NCBI GenBank assembly: GCA_036504595.1
Contig: DASXUX010000053.1
Coordinates: forward strand, 62,001-126,000
From: DASXUX01 sp036504595
Lineage (GTDB): Bacteria; Planctomycetota; SZUA-567; H5-PLA8
Direction: 5' to 3'
DNA length: 64,000 nucleotides
The notes under the pieces were generated by a model that worked only from the letters and a program-made list of their open reading frames with translations, was not told where the DNA came from and searched no databases. Position numbers and translations under genes: made by a program. Shown here piece after piece: positions 40,825-49,094 of this stretch; position 1 is the first letter of the stretch, and every line of letters begins with the position of its first letter.

Positions 40825-41367
40825 ATGAATCCTTTTCGGATCAAGAAGTGGAACCCGTATGTCGTCGGCGTTCTAATTGGCGTGCTGAGTTGGGTGACGT
40901 TCTACACCATGAACAAACCACTGGGCACCAGCACGTCGATGGTTCATGTTGCGGGGTTGGCGGTCTCCACAGTTGCAGCCGAACATGTATCGGCAAACCC
41001 GTACTACAAAGCCGAGATCACCGCAAAGAATCCCATGTTCGATTGGCAGATGTTCCTCGTCCTTGCGCTGCCCATCGGGGCTCTGCTGGGCGCGTGGCTG
41101 GCCCGCGACTTCAACGTGGAGAAAGTGCCAGCGCTGTGGCGCTGGCGTTTCGGGGAGGCGCCCTGGAAGCGCTACGTCGGAGCTTTCCTCGGCGGGATGA
41201 TTTTGATCCTCGGAGCACGAATGGCTGGCGGATGCACGTCCGGCCACGGCATCAGCGGCGGACTGCAGATGGCCGCCAGTTCCTGGGTCTTCTTCATGTC
41301 CATGTTCGCCTCGGGTGTCGTGACGGCGTTCGTGCTGTTTGGAAAGGAGGGACGGAAACATGTTTGA
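40825..41367 (+). CDS. YeeE/YedE-family membrane protein, half 1
   Basis: The 180-residue protein has about four transmembrane helices (starts at about 13, 70, 112 and 150). It carries the family's conserved cysteine motif G-A-R-M-A-G-G-C-T-S-G-H-G-I-S-G-G. YeeE/YedE (TsuA-like) proteins move thiosulfate or other sulfur compounds; a related group is tied to selenium metabolism. Single-chain transporters carry two such motifs; here the second half is the next gene. Its 3' end overlaps that gene by 8 bp, so translation is coupled. Confidence 0.85.
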   Translation: MNPFRIKKWNPYVVGVLIGVLSWVTFYTMNKPLGTSTSMVHVAGLAVSTVAAEHVSANPYYKAEITAKNPMFDWQMFLVLALPIGALLGAWLARDFNVEKVPALWRWRFGEAPWKRYVGAFLGGMILILGARMAGGCTSGHGISGGLQMAASSWVFFMSMFASGVVTAFVLFGKEGRKHV

Positions 41368-41941
41368 TACGACCACCCTGATCATTGGCGGTGTTCTGAC
41401 CGGGCTTGTCTTCGGGTTTCTGCTGCAAAAGGGACACGTCACGCGGTACAGCACGATCGTCGGCCAGTTCCTTTTTACGGATTTCACCGTGCTGAAGATC
41501 ATGCTGACGGCGATCGTTACCGGCGCCATTGGCATCTATGGAATGTACTCGGCCGGAATGATCACCCAGTTGCACGTGAAGCCGCTGCTGCTGGCGGCGA
41601 ACGCTCTGGGTGGGTTGATTTTCGGGATCGGAATGACGCTCGCGGGTTACTGTCCAGGAACAGGCGTTGCGGCGATCGGCGAAGGTTCGCGCCATGCGAT
41701 TTACGCTGTGCTCGGCATGATCGTCGGCGCGGGCGTCTACGCCGAAGTATATCCGTCGTTGCAGAACAACCTGTTGAAATGGGCTGACTACAAGAAGATC
41801 ACGCTGGCCGACGCGACCGGTCTGTCGCCCTGGGTCTTTGTCGCCGGACTGGCGATCGTGGCCGGAGCCGTGTTTGTTCTGATTGAGCGCAAAGAAGGCC
41901 GGTGCGCTGCGGCGTTGCCAGCAACTGTGACCGGTCGTTAA
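41360..41941 (+). CDS. YeeE/YedE-family membrane protein, half 2
   Basis: The 193-residue protein starts M-F-D-T-T-T with AAAGGAGG 10 bases upstream, inside the end of the previous gene. It has four to five helices and the second conserved cysteine motif G-M-T-L-A-G-Y-C-P-G-T-G-V-A-A-I-G-E-G. With half 1 it should form a complete pseudo-symmetric channel in the inner membrane for thiosulfate-like or selenium-containing anions. The split into two genes is common in the family. The downstream gene is a candidate selenoprotein, which favours a selenium or sulfur link. Confidence 0.85.
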   Translation: MFDTTTLIIGGVLTGLVFGFLLQKGHVTRYSTIVGQFLFTDFTVLKIMLTAIVTGAIGIYGMYSAGMITQLHVKPLLLAANALGGLIFGIGMTLAGYCPGTGVAAIGEGSRHAIYAVLGMIVGAGVYAEVYPSLQNNLLKWADYKKITLADATGLSPWVFVAGLAIVAGAVFVLIERKEGRCAAALPATVTGR

Positions 41942-41972
41942 AATGGAAACTTCCCGGGCGAGGAGCTGCAAG

Positions 41973-42140
41973 GTGAACTGGACGGACGTTCTGCTTATTA
42001 TTGGTGCCGTGGCATTCTGGCTGGTTCTCAACCGGTGGGTGATGCCGCGGCTGGGCGTGCCGACATGAACGAGCGACAGTTGCGCGGTGGAACCGCGCCC
42101 GCAAAACGTCGCGCGTGAACCAAAGGATGGTAACCCTTAA
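41973..42140 (+). CDS. Candidate small membrane selenoprotein (UGA = Sec at residue 32)
   Basis: Read from a GTG with GAGGAG 7 bases upstream, the frame gives M-N-W-T-D-V-L-L-I-I-G-A-V-A-F-W-L-V-L-N, a single transmembrane helix. R-W-V-M-P-R-L-G-V-P-T follows, then an in-frame TGA (42066-42068), then T-S-D-S-C-A-V-E-P-R-P and a TAA at 42138. Read through, it is 55 residues with U-T-S-D-S-C, a redox pair with four residues between. A perfect 7-bp hairpin begins 13 bases after the TGA. An ATG at 41943 would give 65 residues. If the TGA stops translation, the product is a 31-residue membrane peptide. Position in the AhpD/YeeE-YedE operon supports a sulfur or selenium redox role. Sec reading is inference. 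Confidence 0.6.
42082..42098 (+). promoter_or_regulatory. SECIS-like hairpin after the UGA
   Basis: GCGCGGT (42082-42088) pairs perfectly with ACCGCGC (42092-42098) around a GGA loop. The loop starts 20 bases after the TGA at 42066-42068. Bacterial SECIS elements are stem-loops placed directly 3' of the Sec codon, often with G at the start of the loop, so size and spacing fit. SelB recognition is not demonstrable by eye. Confidence 0.5.
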
Positions 42141-42170
42141 GCGTAGCCGGGGGCGCTCGTTGGACCTTCT

Positions 42171-42746
42171 ATGCATAACGTGACACCTTGGTGGGAGATG
42201 GCGTTGTTGCCTGAACGGTTGCGGCGCCTGTTTCAGAATCCTCACGCGATTCTGGACCCACTCGTCAAGCCCGGCATGGTTGTGGCGGACATCGGCTGCG
42301 GGTTGGGATATTTCACGCGAGCGATGGCTGAACGGGTTGGCCCGTCTGGGCGCGTCATCGCCGTGGACCTGCAACCGGAGATGCTAAACGTGCTACGGCG
42401 GCGCGCGTCACGCCAAGGCCTGCTCGACCGAATCGAGCTTCATCAGTGTCAGCCGGACGACCTGGGCCTGATTGAACAGGTTGATTTTGCGCTGAGCATG
42501 TGGATGTCGCACGAGGTGCCGGATCGCCCAAGACTCTTCGCCCAGATCGCGGCCAGCCTGAAACCCGGCGCACTCTGGCTGCTGGCAGAACCCATCATTC
42601 ATGTCCCAGCGCGCGAATACGCAGAGATTCGAGCGGCCGCCTTGACGACCGGGCTCACAGAGAAGCCGGCCGTCAAGATTGCATTCAGCCGAGCAATATT
42701 ATTGAGCAGAACTAGCGCTGCAGAAATCCCCAGTTCTTCTTTCTGA
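42171..42746 (+). CDS. Class I SAM-dependent methyltransferase
   Basis: The 191-residue protein has motif I V-V-A-D-I-G-C-G-L-G-Y-F-T, an acidic post-motif V-I-A-V-D-L-Q-P-E-M and a later F-A-L-S-M-W-M-S-H-E-V-P-D. The fold resembles UbiE/MenG or arsenite/metalloid methyltransferases. It begins 30 bp after the candidate selenoprotein, as last gene of the AhpD-YeeE/YedE operon, so a small sulfur, selenium or metalloid substrate is plausible but unproven. The natural end is probably near F-S-R-A-I-L-L-S-R; the last dozen residues run into a fragment of another gene on the opposite strand. Confidence 0.8.
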   Translation: MHNVTPWWEMALLPERLRRLFQNPHAILDPLVKPGMVVADIGCGLGYFTRAMAERVGPSGRVIAVDLQPEMLNVLRRRASRQGLLDRIELHQCQPDDLGLIEQVDFALSMWMSHEVPDRPRLFAQIAASLKPGALWLLAEPIIHVPAREYAEIRAAALTTGLTEKPAVKIAFSRAILLSRTSAAEIPSSSF

Positions 42747-42850
42747 AGCTGTTGACGGCGGTGGTCAGGTCATCGTAGGTACTTTGCTTCGCCGAGGTCG
42801 ATGATCACCTTGATCGGGTATTGCTTTGACTTTGCCAAATAGGCCACCGC
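42712..42850 (-). pseudogene. Frameshifted gene remnant
   Basis: On the minus strand the frame V-A-Y-L-A-K-S-K-Q-Y-P-I-K-V-I-I-D-L-G-E-A-K shifts once and continues S-T-Y-D-D-L-T-T-A-V-N-S-F-R-K-K-N-W-G-F-L-Q-R followed by TAG. The coherent protein-like composition on both sides of the shift suggests the end of a decayed gene. I do not recognise the family. The rest of 42850-43005 contains CTGTGTCCTCTGTGACC words (42965-42995) and no gene. Confidence 0.35.
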
Positions 42851-43005
42851 GTTTCCGGGCCCGCCGACGAATCAGGCCCAACTGAAGGAGCGGGAGTCCT
42901 AATATCCTGTGGGTGTTGTCTCGGTGGAATCGCCAGAACGGCTCTGTAGACTGTTTCCCGCAACTCTGTGTCCTCTGTGACCTCTGTGGCTAAAGGATCT
43001 CCGTA

Positions 43006-43695
43006 ATGAGAAGGCAATCCGGACGGCGCGTGACGCGGGCATTGATTTTCGATCTCGACGGAACGCTGATCGACAGTGTCTACGGCTACGTGCTGGCCTG
43101 GCAACTCACGCTGGCCGAAGCGGGCATGCCGATCGAAGGCTGGCGGCTGCACCGGCGCATGGGGATGAGTGGCGGGTTGTTCAAGCGCGCGGTTGCGCGC
43201 GAGTTGGGCCATACGATTGGTGATGAGGAACTGCGCGCGATGGACAAACGCTGCGCGGAACTCTATCGCCAGTTCGTCCCCAAGCCGCAACCGCTGCCCG
43301 GCGCGCGCGAACTGCTGGCCTTCTTGCGAGAGCATGGCGTGCGGCACGGCATCGCGACGTCGAATCTTCGTCCGTTGATCAATCCGTCACTCGATGCGCT
43401 GGGCGTGGGTTCTGAGACCGTCGTCGTGGAGCGCAGCGATGTGGAACGCGCAAAGCCCGAACCGGATCTTTTCCTGGAGTGCCAGCAGCGCCTGGGCGTC
43501 AACGCGGAAGACTGCTACGTCGTCGGCGACGCCGTCTGGGATCTGATGGCCGCTCGCCGCGCGCACATGCTCGGCATCGGTCTGCTCAGCGGCGGCTACG
43601 GCGAAGACGAATTGATCAAGGCCGGAGCATTCCGCGTTTTCCGCGACGCGGCCGAACTGCACACGTGGCTGGATGAACTGGGCGTGCTGGCATGA
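43006..43695 (+). CDS. HAD-superfamily phosphatase (phosphoglycolate-phosphatase-like)
   Basis: The 229-residue protein has all HAD motifs: I F-D-L-D-G-T-L-I-D-S (about 15-24), II with I-A-T-S-N, III K-P-E-P-D-L-F and IV V-V-G-D-A-V-W-D-L-M-A-A. A C1 cap domain lies between motifs I and II. It is a cytoplasmic Mg-dependent phosphatase or phosphatase-like mutase. The start at 43006 (M-R-R-Q-S-G) could be a few codons long, since the conserved part begins at about residue 10. No operon partner is evident. Confidence 0.85.
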   Translation: MRRQSGRRVTRALIFDLDGTLIDSVYGYVLAWQLTLAEAGMPIEGWRLHRRMGMSGGLFKRAVARELGHTIGDEELRAMDKRCAELYRQFVPKPQPLPGARELLAFLREHGVRHGIATSNLRPLINPSLDALGVGSETVVVERSDVERAKPEPDLFLECQQRLGVNAEDCYVVGDAVWDLMAARRAHMLGIGLLSGGYGEDELIKAGAFRVFRDAAELHTWLDELGVLA

Positions 43696-43727
43696 ACGCT
43701 CGTGTACTTCCTTAGCGCTGCGAGCAG

Positions 43728-43768
43728 TCTCCCCTTCTCCCCGTCTCCCGTTCTCCCCTTCTGCCGTT
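43728..43768. repeat. CTCCCCTTCTCCCCGTCTCC words
   Basis: Tandem degenerate TCTCCCCTTC/CCGTCTCCCG words lie between convergent genes; the right end touches the stop codon of the ABC permease. The same words occur at 7450, 39085 and 60745. Confidence 0.65.
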
Positions 43769-44934
43769 CACGCCGACTTCAATGCGTCTGGAATTGGCAT
43801 CCGCAGGCAGCGCCACGCCGGCGGCAGCGCGCCGAGAAGACCGAGTCCGGCGCCCGCGGCGAACCCGGTCGCCAATGCCGGCGCGTCAATCATCAAACGG
43901 AACGCGCCCATTGAAAATCGCACGCCCACGCCGTTCAGCAGCGCCAGTCCGATCACGGCCGCGATCAGCGTCCCCACGACCGCGGTGAGCACCGACTCTT
44001 GCACCAAGCTGAGCACAATCGCGCGGCGCTTGAAGCCCAGCGCTTGCAGCGAGCCGAGTTCCCGCACGCGCGAAGCAAACGCCGCATACATCGTGTTCAG
44101 ACCGCCGAGCAGGCCGCCCATCGCGAGCAGAACGGTCGCGATCCAGACCATCGTTTGCACCGGCCGGAAGAACGTCATCAGCTTGCCGTAGTAATCCGCC
44201 TCACGAAACGCGACGAGTTCCAGGTCGGGCCGCCGCTTCACGAATTCCTGCACATCACCCAATTCCGCGCTGCCCAGCGTCATGATCACGCACGAGAATT
44301 TGCTCTCGCGTTTCATCGCGATCTGCAAATCGGTGAGAGGAATCCAGATCTCCGCTTCCATCACGGTGCCCGGCGCTTCAAAGTGCCCAGCGACGGTCCA
44401 GGCGCGGTTGTCGAACCAAAGCTGCTTGCCAACCTCCAGGCTTTCATTCGGCACGCCCATGCGCGTGGCGGCGAGATGCCCGACCAGGATTTCGCCCGTG
44501 CCCGGCGCGTGGCCTTCGACGATGCGAACTTGCGGATGAACGAGGAACGCTTCCGGCCGGATGCCGCGCATCAAAGCCATGTAGCGTTCGGGCGAATTGC
44601 GCTCTAGATACACCAGCGGCGCCGCGTGAAATTCGGGCGAAATATACTTCACGCCCAGCCGCTCGCGAATGCCGGAGATACTCGCCGCCGCCGTCCCGGC
44701 GATGCTGCCGTCGATCTCGCTGCGCTCGATGCTCTCCTCGCTGCCCGCGCTGAGCAAAATGACATTGTCCGTGCCGCCGCTGAACGTCAGGCTTTTCTGC
44801 ATCCCGCGCACGAAGCCGACCGACGCGAGCACCAGCAGCACGACGATGCCACACCCGCCCATGCTCAGTGCCATTCGCAGCGGAGCGCGGCCGAGATTGC
44901 GGACGGCGTATTCCCACGGCAACAAACGCATCAT
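43768..44934 (-). CDS. ABC transporter permease, MacB/FtsX type (second permease)
   Basis: The 388-residue protein starts at the ATG of M-M-R-L-L-P-W-E-Y-A-V-R-N (AGGGA upstream). It has one N-terminal helix, a large extracytoplasmic domain and three C-terminal helices, with L-N-T-M-Y-A-A-F-A-S-R-V-R-E-L-G-S-L-Q-A-L-G-F as the coupling-helix region. It is the last gene of a four-gene efflux operon (adaptor, ATPase, permease, permease). The two permeases could form a heterodimer. A word-repeat hairpin separates it from the first permease. Confidence 0.9.
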   Translation of the reverse strand: MMRLLPWEYAVRNLGRAPLRMALSMGGCGIVVLLVLASVGFVRGMQKSLTFSGGTDNVILLSAGSEESIERSEIDGSIAGTAAASISGIRERLGVKYISPEFHAAPLVYLERNSPERYMALMRGIRPEAFLVHPQVRIVEGHAPGTGEILVGHLAATRMGVPNESLEVGKQLWFDNRAWTVAGHFEAPGTVMEAEIWIPLTDLQIAMKRESKFSCVIMTLGSAELGDVQEFVKRRPDLELVAFREADYYGKLMTFFRPVQTMVWIATVLLAMGGLLGGLNTMYAAFASRVRELGSLQALGFKRRAIVLSLVQESVLTAVVGTLIAAVIGLALLNGVGVRFSMGAFRLMIDAPALATGFAAGAGLGLLGALPPAWRCLRMPIPDALKSA

Positions 44935-44963
44935 TTCATTCCCTGTTCGTTGGAGCGGACTGC

Positions 44964-45048
44964 ATAATGCTGAATGATGAATGCGGAATGATGAATATCG
45001 CTTGCTGGCTTCATCCTTATTCATCATTCATCATTTATCATTCCCGCG
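44964..45048. repeat. GAATGATGAATGCGG hairpin within the efflux operon
   Basis: CTGAATGATGAATGCGGAATG words and complementary TTATTCATCATTCATCATT words flank ATATCGCTTGCTGGC. The hairpin lies between the two permease genes and could modulate the ratio of the two products. Confidence 0.85.
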
Positions 45049-45049
45049 G

Positions 45050-46201
45050 TTAGACGGCTCTGAACGACGCTGCAATTTCCCGCCGCGACGCTTGCCACGC
45101 CGGCACCAAACCGGCAAGGATTCCGACCAGAACGGAAACGCCCAGCGCGATCAGCCACACCTGCGGCCCAGCGCTGAAGTTGATACTCAAGCCTTCGTTT
45201 GACAGGCTGAAGTTTCCCCATTTCAGCAGGGCGACGACCAGAGCAATTCCCACCGCTCCGCCGGAAACGCTCAGCAGCAGACCTTCCGCAACAATCAGCC
45301 GCGCGATCAGGCCAGTGCGGAAGCCGAGCGTCTGCATCACGGCGTGTTCGCGCACGCGGTCCTGCACAGCGAGAACGATCGTGTTGCCGACGAGAGCCAG
45401 CACCGCGGCCACGCAGGCCAGCGCGACCCACTTCGTGAAGCGGATCAATTCGAGCAGATCGCCGGCCGCGCGCGCGACGAATGCTTTCTCTGGCCGCGTC
45501 GTCGTCGGTTCCTGGTCGCTCTTGAATTCGGCGTCGATGGCACTGGCCACGCTGTCCAGCAGCGCGGGGTCTTTCACGCGCACGGTGAACTGCGTGACGA
45601 TGCCGGTCTCCTTCTGCTGCGAATATTGCAGATAGCGCAGATGCACGTAGCCGACATTCTGGTTCTGCGGTTCGTCCGAGTGCAGAATTCCGGCGACGTA
45701 CACGCGCAGGCCGTTGGCTTCGAACATGTCGCCGAGCTTCAGACCGCGACGCTTGGCGAGCGTCTCACCCACCAGAATCGAATCCTGCCGGCGCGACCAG
45801 TCCTGCACGCTTCCGCCGATCAGTTGAATCTGGCCCGCAAGGAATTTCTCGAGATGTTCCGGCGGCACGCCGCGGAACGTAACGACATCCAGGCTGGTGC
45901 GGCAGTTGTTCACGAGGACTTTCATCGGCACGACGCTTTCGACGCCCGCGATGCGCTCGATGCGCTGTGTGTAATGTTCCGGAAGACGGCTGGTGTACGG
46001 GCAGAAGCGGTTCTCGCGGTACACGACCAGCACCGTGTCTTTGGCGCTGAGTTCTGTGGCCTGACGCATCCCCTGTTGCACGGCTTGCACCGCGCCAAAC
46101 AGGAACATCGCCACGGCCGTCCCGCCCAGCGTCAACAAGCTGCGCGTGCGATGCCGCACGATCTGCTTGAACAGGAAGGGCAGGAATTTGGGCGCAATCA
46201 T
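45050..46201 (-). CDS. ABC transporter permease, MacB/FtsX type (first permease)
   Basis: The 383-residue protein has an N-terminal helix after R-H-R-T-R-S-L-L-T-L-G-G, a MacB-like extracytoplasmic domain and three C-terminal helices (about 265-290, 310-335, 350-370). R-V-R-E-H-A-V-M-Q-T-L-G-F-R is the cytoplasmic coupling segment. Its start overlaps the ATPase gene stop by 4 bp, indicating translational coupling and one complex. It probably forms a tripartite efflux or lipoprotein-handling pump with the ATPase and the adaptor. Confidence 0.9.
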   Translation of the reverse strand: MIAPKFLPFLFKQIVRHRTRSLLTLGGTAVAMFLFGAVQAVQQGMRQATELSAKDTVLVVYRENRFCPYTSRLPEHYTQRIERIAGVESVVPMKVLVNNCRTSLDVVTFRGVPPEHLEKFLAGQIQLIGGSVQDWSRRQDSILVGETLAKRRGLKLGDMFEANGLRVYVAGILHSDEPQNQNVGYVHLRYLQYSQQKETGIVTQFTVRVKDPALLDSVASAIDAEFKSDQEPTTTRPEKAFVARAAGDLLELIRFTKWVALACVAAVLALVGNTIVLAVQDRVREHAVMQTLGFRTGLIARLIVAEGLLLSVSGGAVGIALVVALLKWGNFSLSNEGLSINFSAGPQVWLIALGVSVLVGILAGLVPAWQASRREIAASFRAV

Positions 46202-46920
46202 GTGGGCTGCCCCTCCATAATCGCGGGCGCCGCTGCGGCCTGTTGCCGTGATTCCACCAACCGGCCTTTTTCCAGATGCAGACTGTAGTCTGCGAACGCC
46301 GCAGCCTTCGGGTCGTGCGTGACCATCACCAGCGTCTTGCGCAGCTCCTTGTTGAGCCGCCGCAACAGATTCAAAATGCTGATCGCCGCCGGGGCGTCCA
46401 GGTCTCCGGTCGGCTCGTCAGCCACGATGATTTTTGGATCCGTCACGATCGCGCGCGCGATCGCCACGCGCTGCTCCTGTCCGCCGCTGAGCTGCCGCGG
46501 GAAGTGATCGTGGCGATCGGCCAGCCCCACCAGTTCGAGCGCCAGCGCAACCTTCGCGTGCCGCTGCGAACGCGAGAGCGGATGCAGCAGCAGCGGCAGC
46601 TCGATGTTCTCGTAGGCCGTCAGCACCGGCGCCAGATTGTAAAGCTGAAAGATGTAGCCGATGTTCTCCGCGCGCCAATCCGCCAGCGCCGAGCGCGAGA
46701 GTGTGGTCAGATCGGCGCCGCCGATCGTCAGGCTGCCGGCGGTCGGGCTGTCGATGCCGGCGATCAGATTCAGCAGTGTCGTTTTTCCGCTGCCCGACGG
46801 CCCCATCAGCGCCACGAAATGGCCGCTTTCGACGTCCAGGTCCAGATCCTGAAGCGGCGTGATCAGGTTGTCGCCTTTTTTGTACGACTTCGTCAATTTT
46901 CGGCATTCAATCAGGCTCAT
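46198..46920 (-). CDS. ABC transporter ATPase, LolD/MacB type
   Basis: The 240-residue ATPase has Walker A G-P-S-G-S-G-K-T-T-L-L-N, Q-loop Y-I-F-Q-L-Y-N-L-A-P-V, signature L-S-G-G-Q-E-Q-R-V-A-I-A-R-A, Walker B I-I-V-A-D-E-P-T-G-D-L-D and the H-loop V-T-H-D. The L-D-A-P-A pattern after Walker B places it in the LolD/MacB/FtsE group. It energises the two downstream permeases. Both its start (4-bp ATGA with the adaptor stop) and its stop (with the permease start) overlap the neighbours. Confidence 0.95.
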   Translation of the reverse strand: MSLIECRKLTKSYKKGDNLITPLQDLDLDVESGHFVALMGPSGSGKTTLLNLIAGIDSPTAGSLTIGGADLTTLSRSALADWRAENIGYIFQLYNLAPVLTAYENIELPLLLHPLSRSQRHAKVALALELVGLADRHDHFPRQLSGGQEQRVAIARAIVTDPKIIVADEPTGDLDAPAAISILNLLRRLNKELRKTLVMVTHDPKAAAFADYSLHLEKGRLVESRQQAAAAPAIMEGQPT

Positions 46921-48530
46921 TTGTGGCTCCCTTCGTGTCCGGCGTGCTTTGCTTCGGGTTCAGGCTTCGGTGTGGAAGAGGCCGCTTCCGCAGCGGCTTC
47001 TCCGGACACGCGAATCTTCTGTCCGTCTTTCAAACTCGCCGGCGGGTTGTCGATCAGCGCGTCGCCCGGCTGCAGTCCGCTGACGATCTCGATCCAGTCA
47101 TTCAGCCGCACAGGACCGGTCTGCACGCCGCGCCGGAGCGCAACGCTGCGGCCTTTGTCCACAACCCACGTCTCGGCGTGGCCACCGGTGTGCATCGCCA
47201 GCAATCGCTGAGGCGCGAAGATGCGGTAGCCGCTGGCCGACGCGCTGGCTTTCGATGCGGCGGCGATGAACTGAATGCGCGCGAGCATCTCCGGCTTGAG
47301 TTCGCTCGCGGGCTTTTCGATCGCCACCTTTACCTGCAGCGTGTTCTTCTGCAGATCCGCTTGATTGACGATGCGCGTGACCTCGCCGTCGAACGTGCGG
47401 TCCGGCAGCACATCAACGACGATTTTCGCCTTCTGCCCCACGCTGACTTTCGCGGCGTCCGCCAGCGGCACGTCGGCTCGCACCTGCAGTTTCTGCGGAT
47501 CGTACAAGTGGACGATATGCAACGAGTGCATGTCGTCGGAGTTCGGCATCAGCTTCGATCCCGGTGACACCAGCCGCGTCATCACCACGCCGTCGGCGGG
47601 CGAACGCACTTGCGTGCGGTCAAGCTTCAACTGCGCGGTATCGCGCTGTGCTTGAGCCAGCCGCACTTCGGCTTCGGCGAACGTGACTTGCGCGATGGCT
47701 TCGTCCAGCGCGCGTCGCTCGGGAATTCGCAGGCGCAAATTGTCTTGAGCGGCCGCGGCATCGGCCTGCATCTTGGCGATTTGCGCACTGAGCACCGCGC
47801 GCTGCCCTTGAGCCGCCTCCAGGCGCGCCTCTTCGGTCTTGAGCTGCAAGCCGGTTTTGACGAGTTGGTACTCCGGTATCGCCAGGCCCGGGGCCGAATC
47901 TTTCTCGCGCCGGTACTGCTCCTTCAATTCCGCGACGCGCGCGTCCGCGACGCCAATCTCCTTTTCCGATTGCGCAAGCTGCGCCTTGCTTTCAGCGAGC
48001 GCCGCGGCGCTGAACGAAGCCGCTTGCGTGCGCGCGACGGGGTTGTCCCATTCGCGCTGAGCAGCTTCGAGCGTGGCTTTCGAGACGCGCAGGGCGGCTT
48101 GCTTGCGGGCCAATTCGGCGTCGGCCTGCGCCAACGCGAGCTTGGCATCGTCATCAATCAGCCGCACAACGACGTCGCCGGCCTTGACGGTCTGGCCTTC
48201 AAGCACCAGCACTTCTTTGATAATTCCATCGGTCAGCGCAGAGACGTAAATAGGGAAGGGGTCCGCTTCGACCCAACCGGCAGCTTGAGCCGCTACGCCG
48301 CCGCTGCTCTGCTGTCCCCCGGTCTGCGTGACGACCGGGACGACGCGGACTTCGGGCGCCGGCCACAGCGCGTCCCAAGTCGTGTATAGCATGGTGGCCG
48401 CGAAGATGGTCAGCAGCACCGCAGGCAGCAAGACGCGGGTCTTCCAGCGGAATTTCGGCGGCGGGACGCGCGGAGTGCTACCGGTGGAGGTGTGCGTGAG
48501 CACACTCAAGTCGCTCTGTAAATCAGGCAT
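46917..48530 (-). CDS. HlyD/MacA-type membrane fusion (periplasmic adaptor) protein
   Basis: The 537-residue protein starts M-P-D-L-Q-S-D. It has one N-terminal helix (about 34-55), a lipoyl-like half (I-K-E-V-L-V-L-E-G-Q-T-V-K-A-G-D-V-V), a long coiled-coil hairpin (about 120-280), a second lipoyl half (V-R-S-P-A-D-G-V-V-M-T) and a beta-barrel (D-V-L-P-D-R-T-F-D-G-E-V). The tail is Pro/Glu-rich and ends H-A-G-H-E-G-S-H-K, a histidine-containing end that could bind metal. It links the ABC pump to an outer-membrane channel not encoded here. It is first in the four-gene pump operon. Confidence 0.9.
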   Translation of the reverse strand: MPDLQSDLSVLTHTSTGSTPRVPPPKFRWKTRVLLPAVLLTIFAATMLYTTWDALWPAPEVRVVPVVTQTGGQQSSGGVAAQAAGWVEADPFPIYVSALTDGIIKEVLVLEGQTVKAGDVVVRLIDDDAKLALAQADAELARKQAALRVSKATLEAAQREWDNPVARTQAASFSAAALAESKAQLAQSEKEIGVADARVAELKEQYRREKDSAPGLAIPEYQLVKTGLQLKTEEARLEAAQGQRAVLSAQIAKMQADAAAAQDNLRLRIPERRALDEAIAQVTFAEAEVRLAQAQRDTAQLKLDRTQVRSPADGVVMTRLVSPGSKLMPNSDDMHSLHIVHLYDPQKLQVRADVPLADAAKVSVGQKAKIVVDVLPDRTFDGEVTRIVNQADLQKNTLQVKVAIEKPASELKPEMLARIQFIAAASKASASASGYRIFAPQRLLAMHTGGHAETWVVDKGRSVALRRGVQTGPVRLNDWIEIVSGLQPGDALIDNPPASLKDGQKIRVSGEAAAEAASSTPKPEPEAKHAGHEGSHK

Positions 48531-48612
48531 GTGCGGGATCTCACCTGTTAAACGCCATCGTTGCCAGAGACACAATGCCCCTGGCCTTCACCGCAAAAGT
48601 GAAGTTGATGCG

Positions 48613-49020
48613 TTAGCAGGTGAGTTGGAGTAGCCTCGCGCGAGGCTGCGAGGCAACCGCAGGCGGGCCGTTGCTTCCCCGGGCGACTTCTTTGCAGAAC
48701 ATGCCAGCGTTCGGCAGAGAGGCCGTGAGGACGAAGAGGACTTGCGGCGCAGAGGCCGCGGCGAAGGTGTGCAAGTCCTTTGCAGGAGACGGACCGACGA
48801 CAAACAGCGGGACGGAGACGCAGCCGGTGCAGTTGCGGGTGAGTTTCTCGCTGGGCTGACCGGATTTCCCGTGCTTCTTTTGGCAGCAAGGGCAGGTTCC
48901 GCTCATCGCATCGGCGACACTGCTATGCTCGCCGTTGCGGCAACCCATGCACCACGACGCGGGCATCGATCCCGCGACGATCAGTGCGCAAGCCAAACCG
49001 AGTGACACCAGCGTTCGCAT
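48613..49020 (-). CDS. Cys-rich secreted or membrane-associated hypothetical protein
   Basis: The 135-residue protein starts M-R-T-L-V-S-L-G-L-A-C-A-L-I-V-A-G, a signal-type sequence. The mature part has W-C-M-G-C-R-N-G-E, G-T-C-P-C-C-Q-K-K-H-G-K and N-C-T-G-C-V-S-V-P, in all about eight cysteines in C-x-x-C-like pairs, then a second hydrophobic stretch. This recalls small DUF2946-like Cys/His proteins near metal efflux pumps. It lies 82 bp upstream of the adaptor gene on the same strand and may be co-expressed, sensing or binding a metal for the pump. That role is inference. Confidence 0.6.
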   Translation of the reverse strand: MRTLVSLGLACALIVAGSMPASWCMGCRNGEHSSVADAMSGTCPCCQKKHGKSGQPSEKLTRNCTGCVSVPLFVVGPSPAKDLHTFAAASAPQVLFVLTASLPNAGMFCKEVARGSNGPPAVASQPRARLLQLTC

Positions 49021-49094
49021 ACCGGAATGATCTTCCAAGCCCACTGATACTATACAGGATTCCAGCCCTAAAGACAAGACGGCGCGGACAGCCA

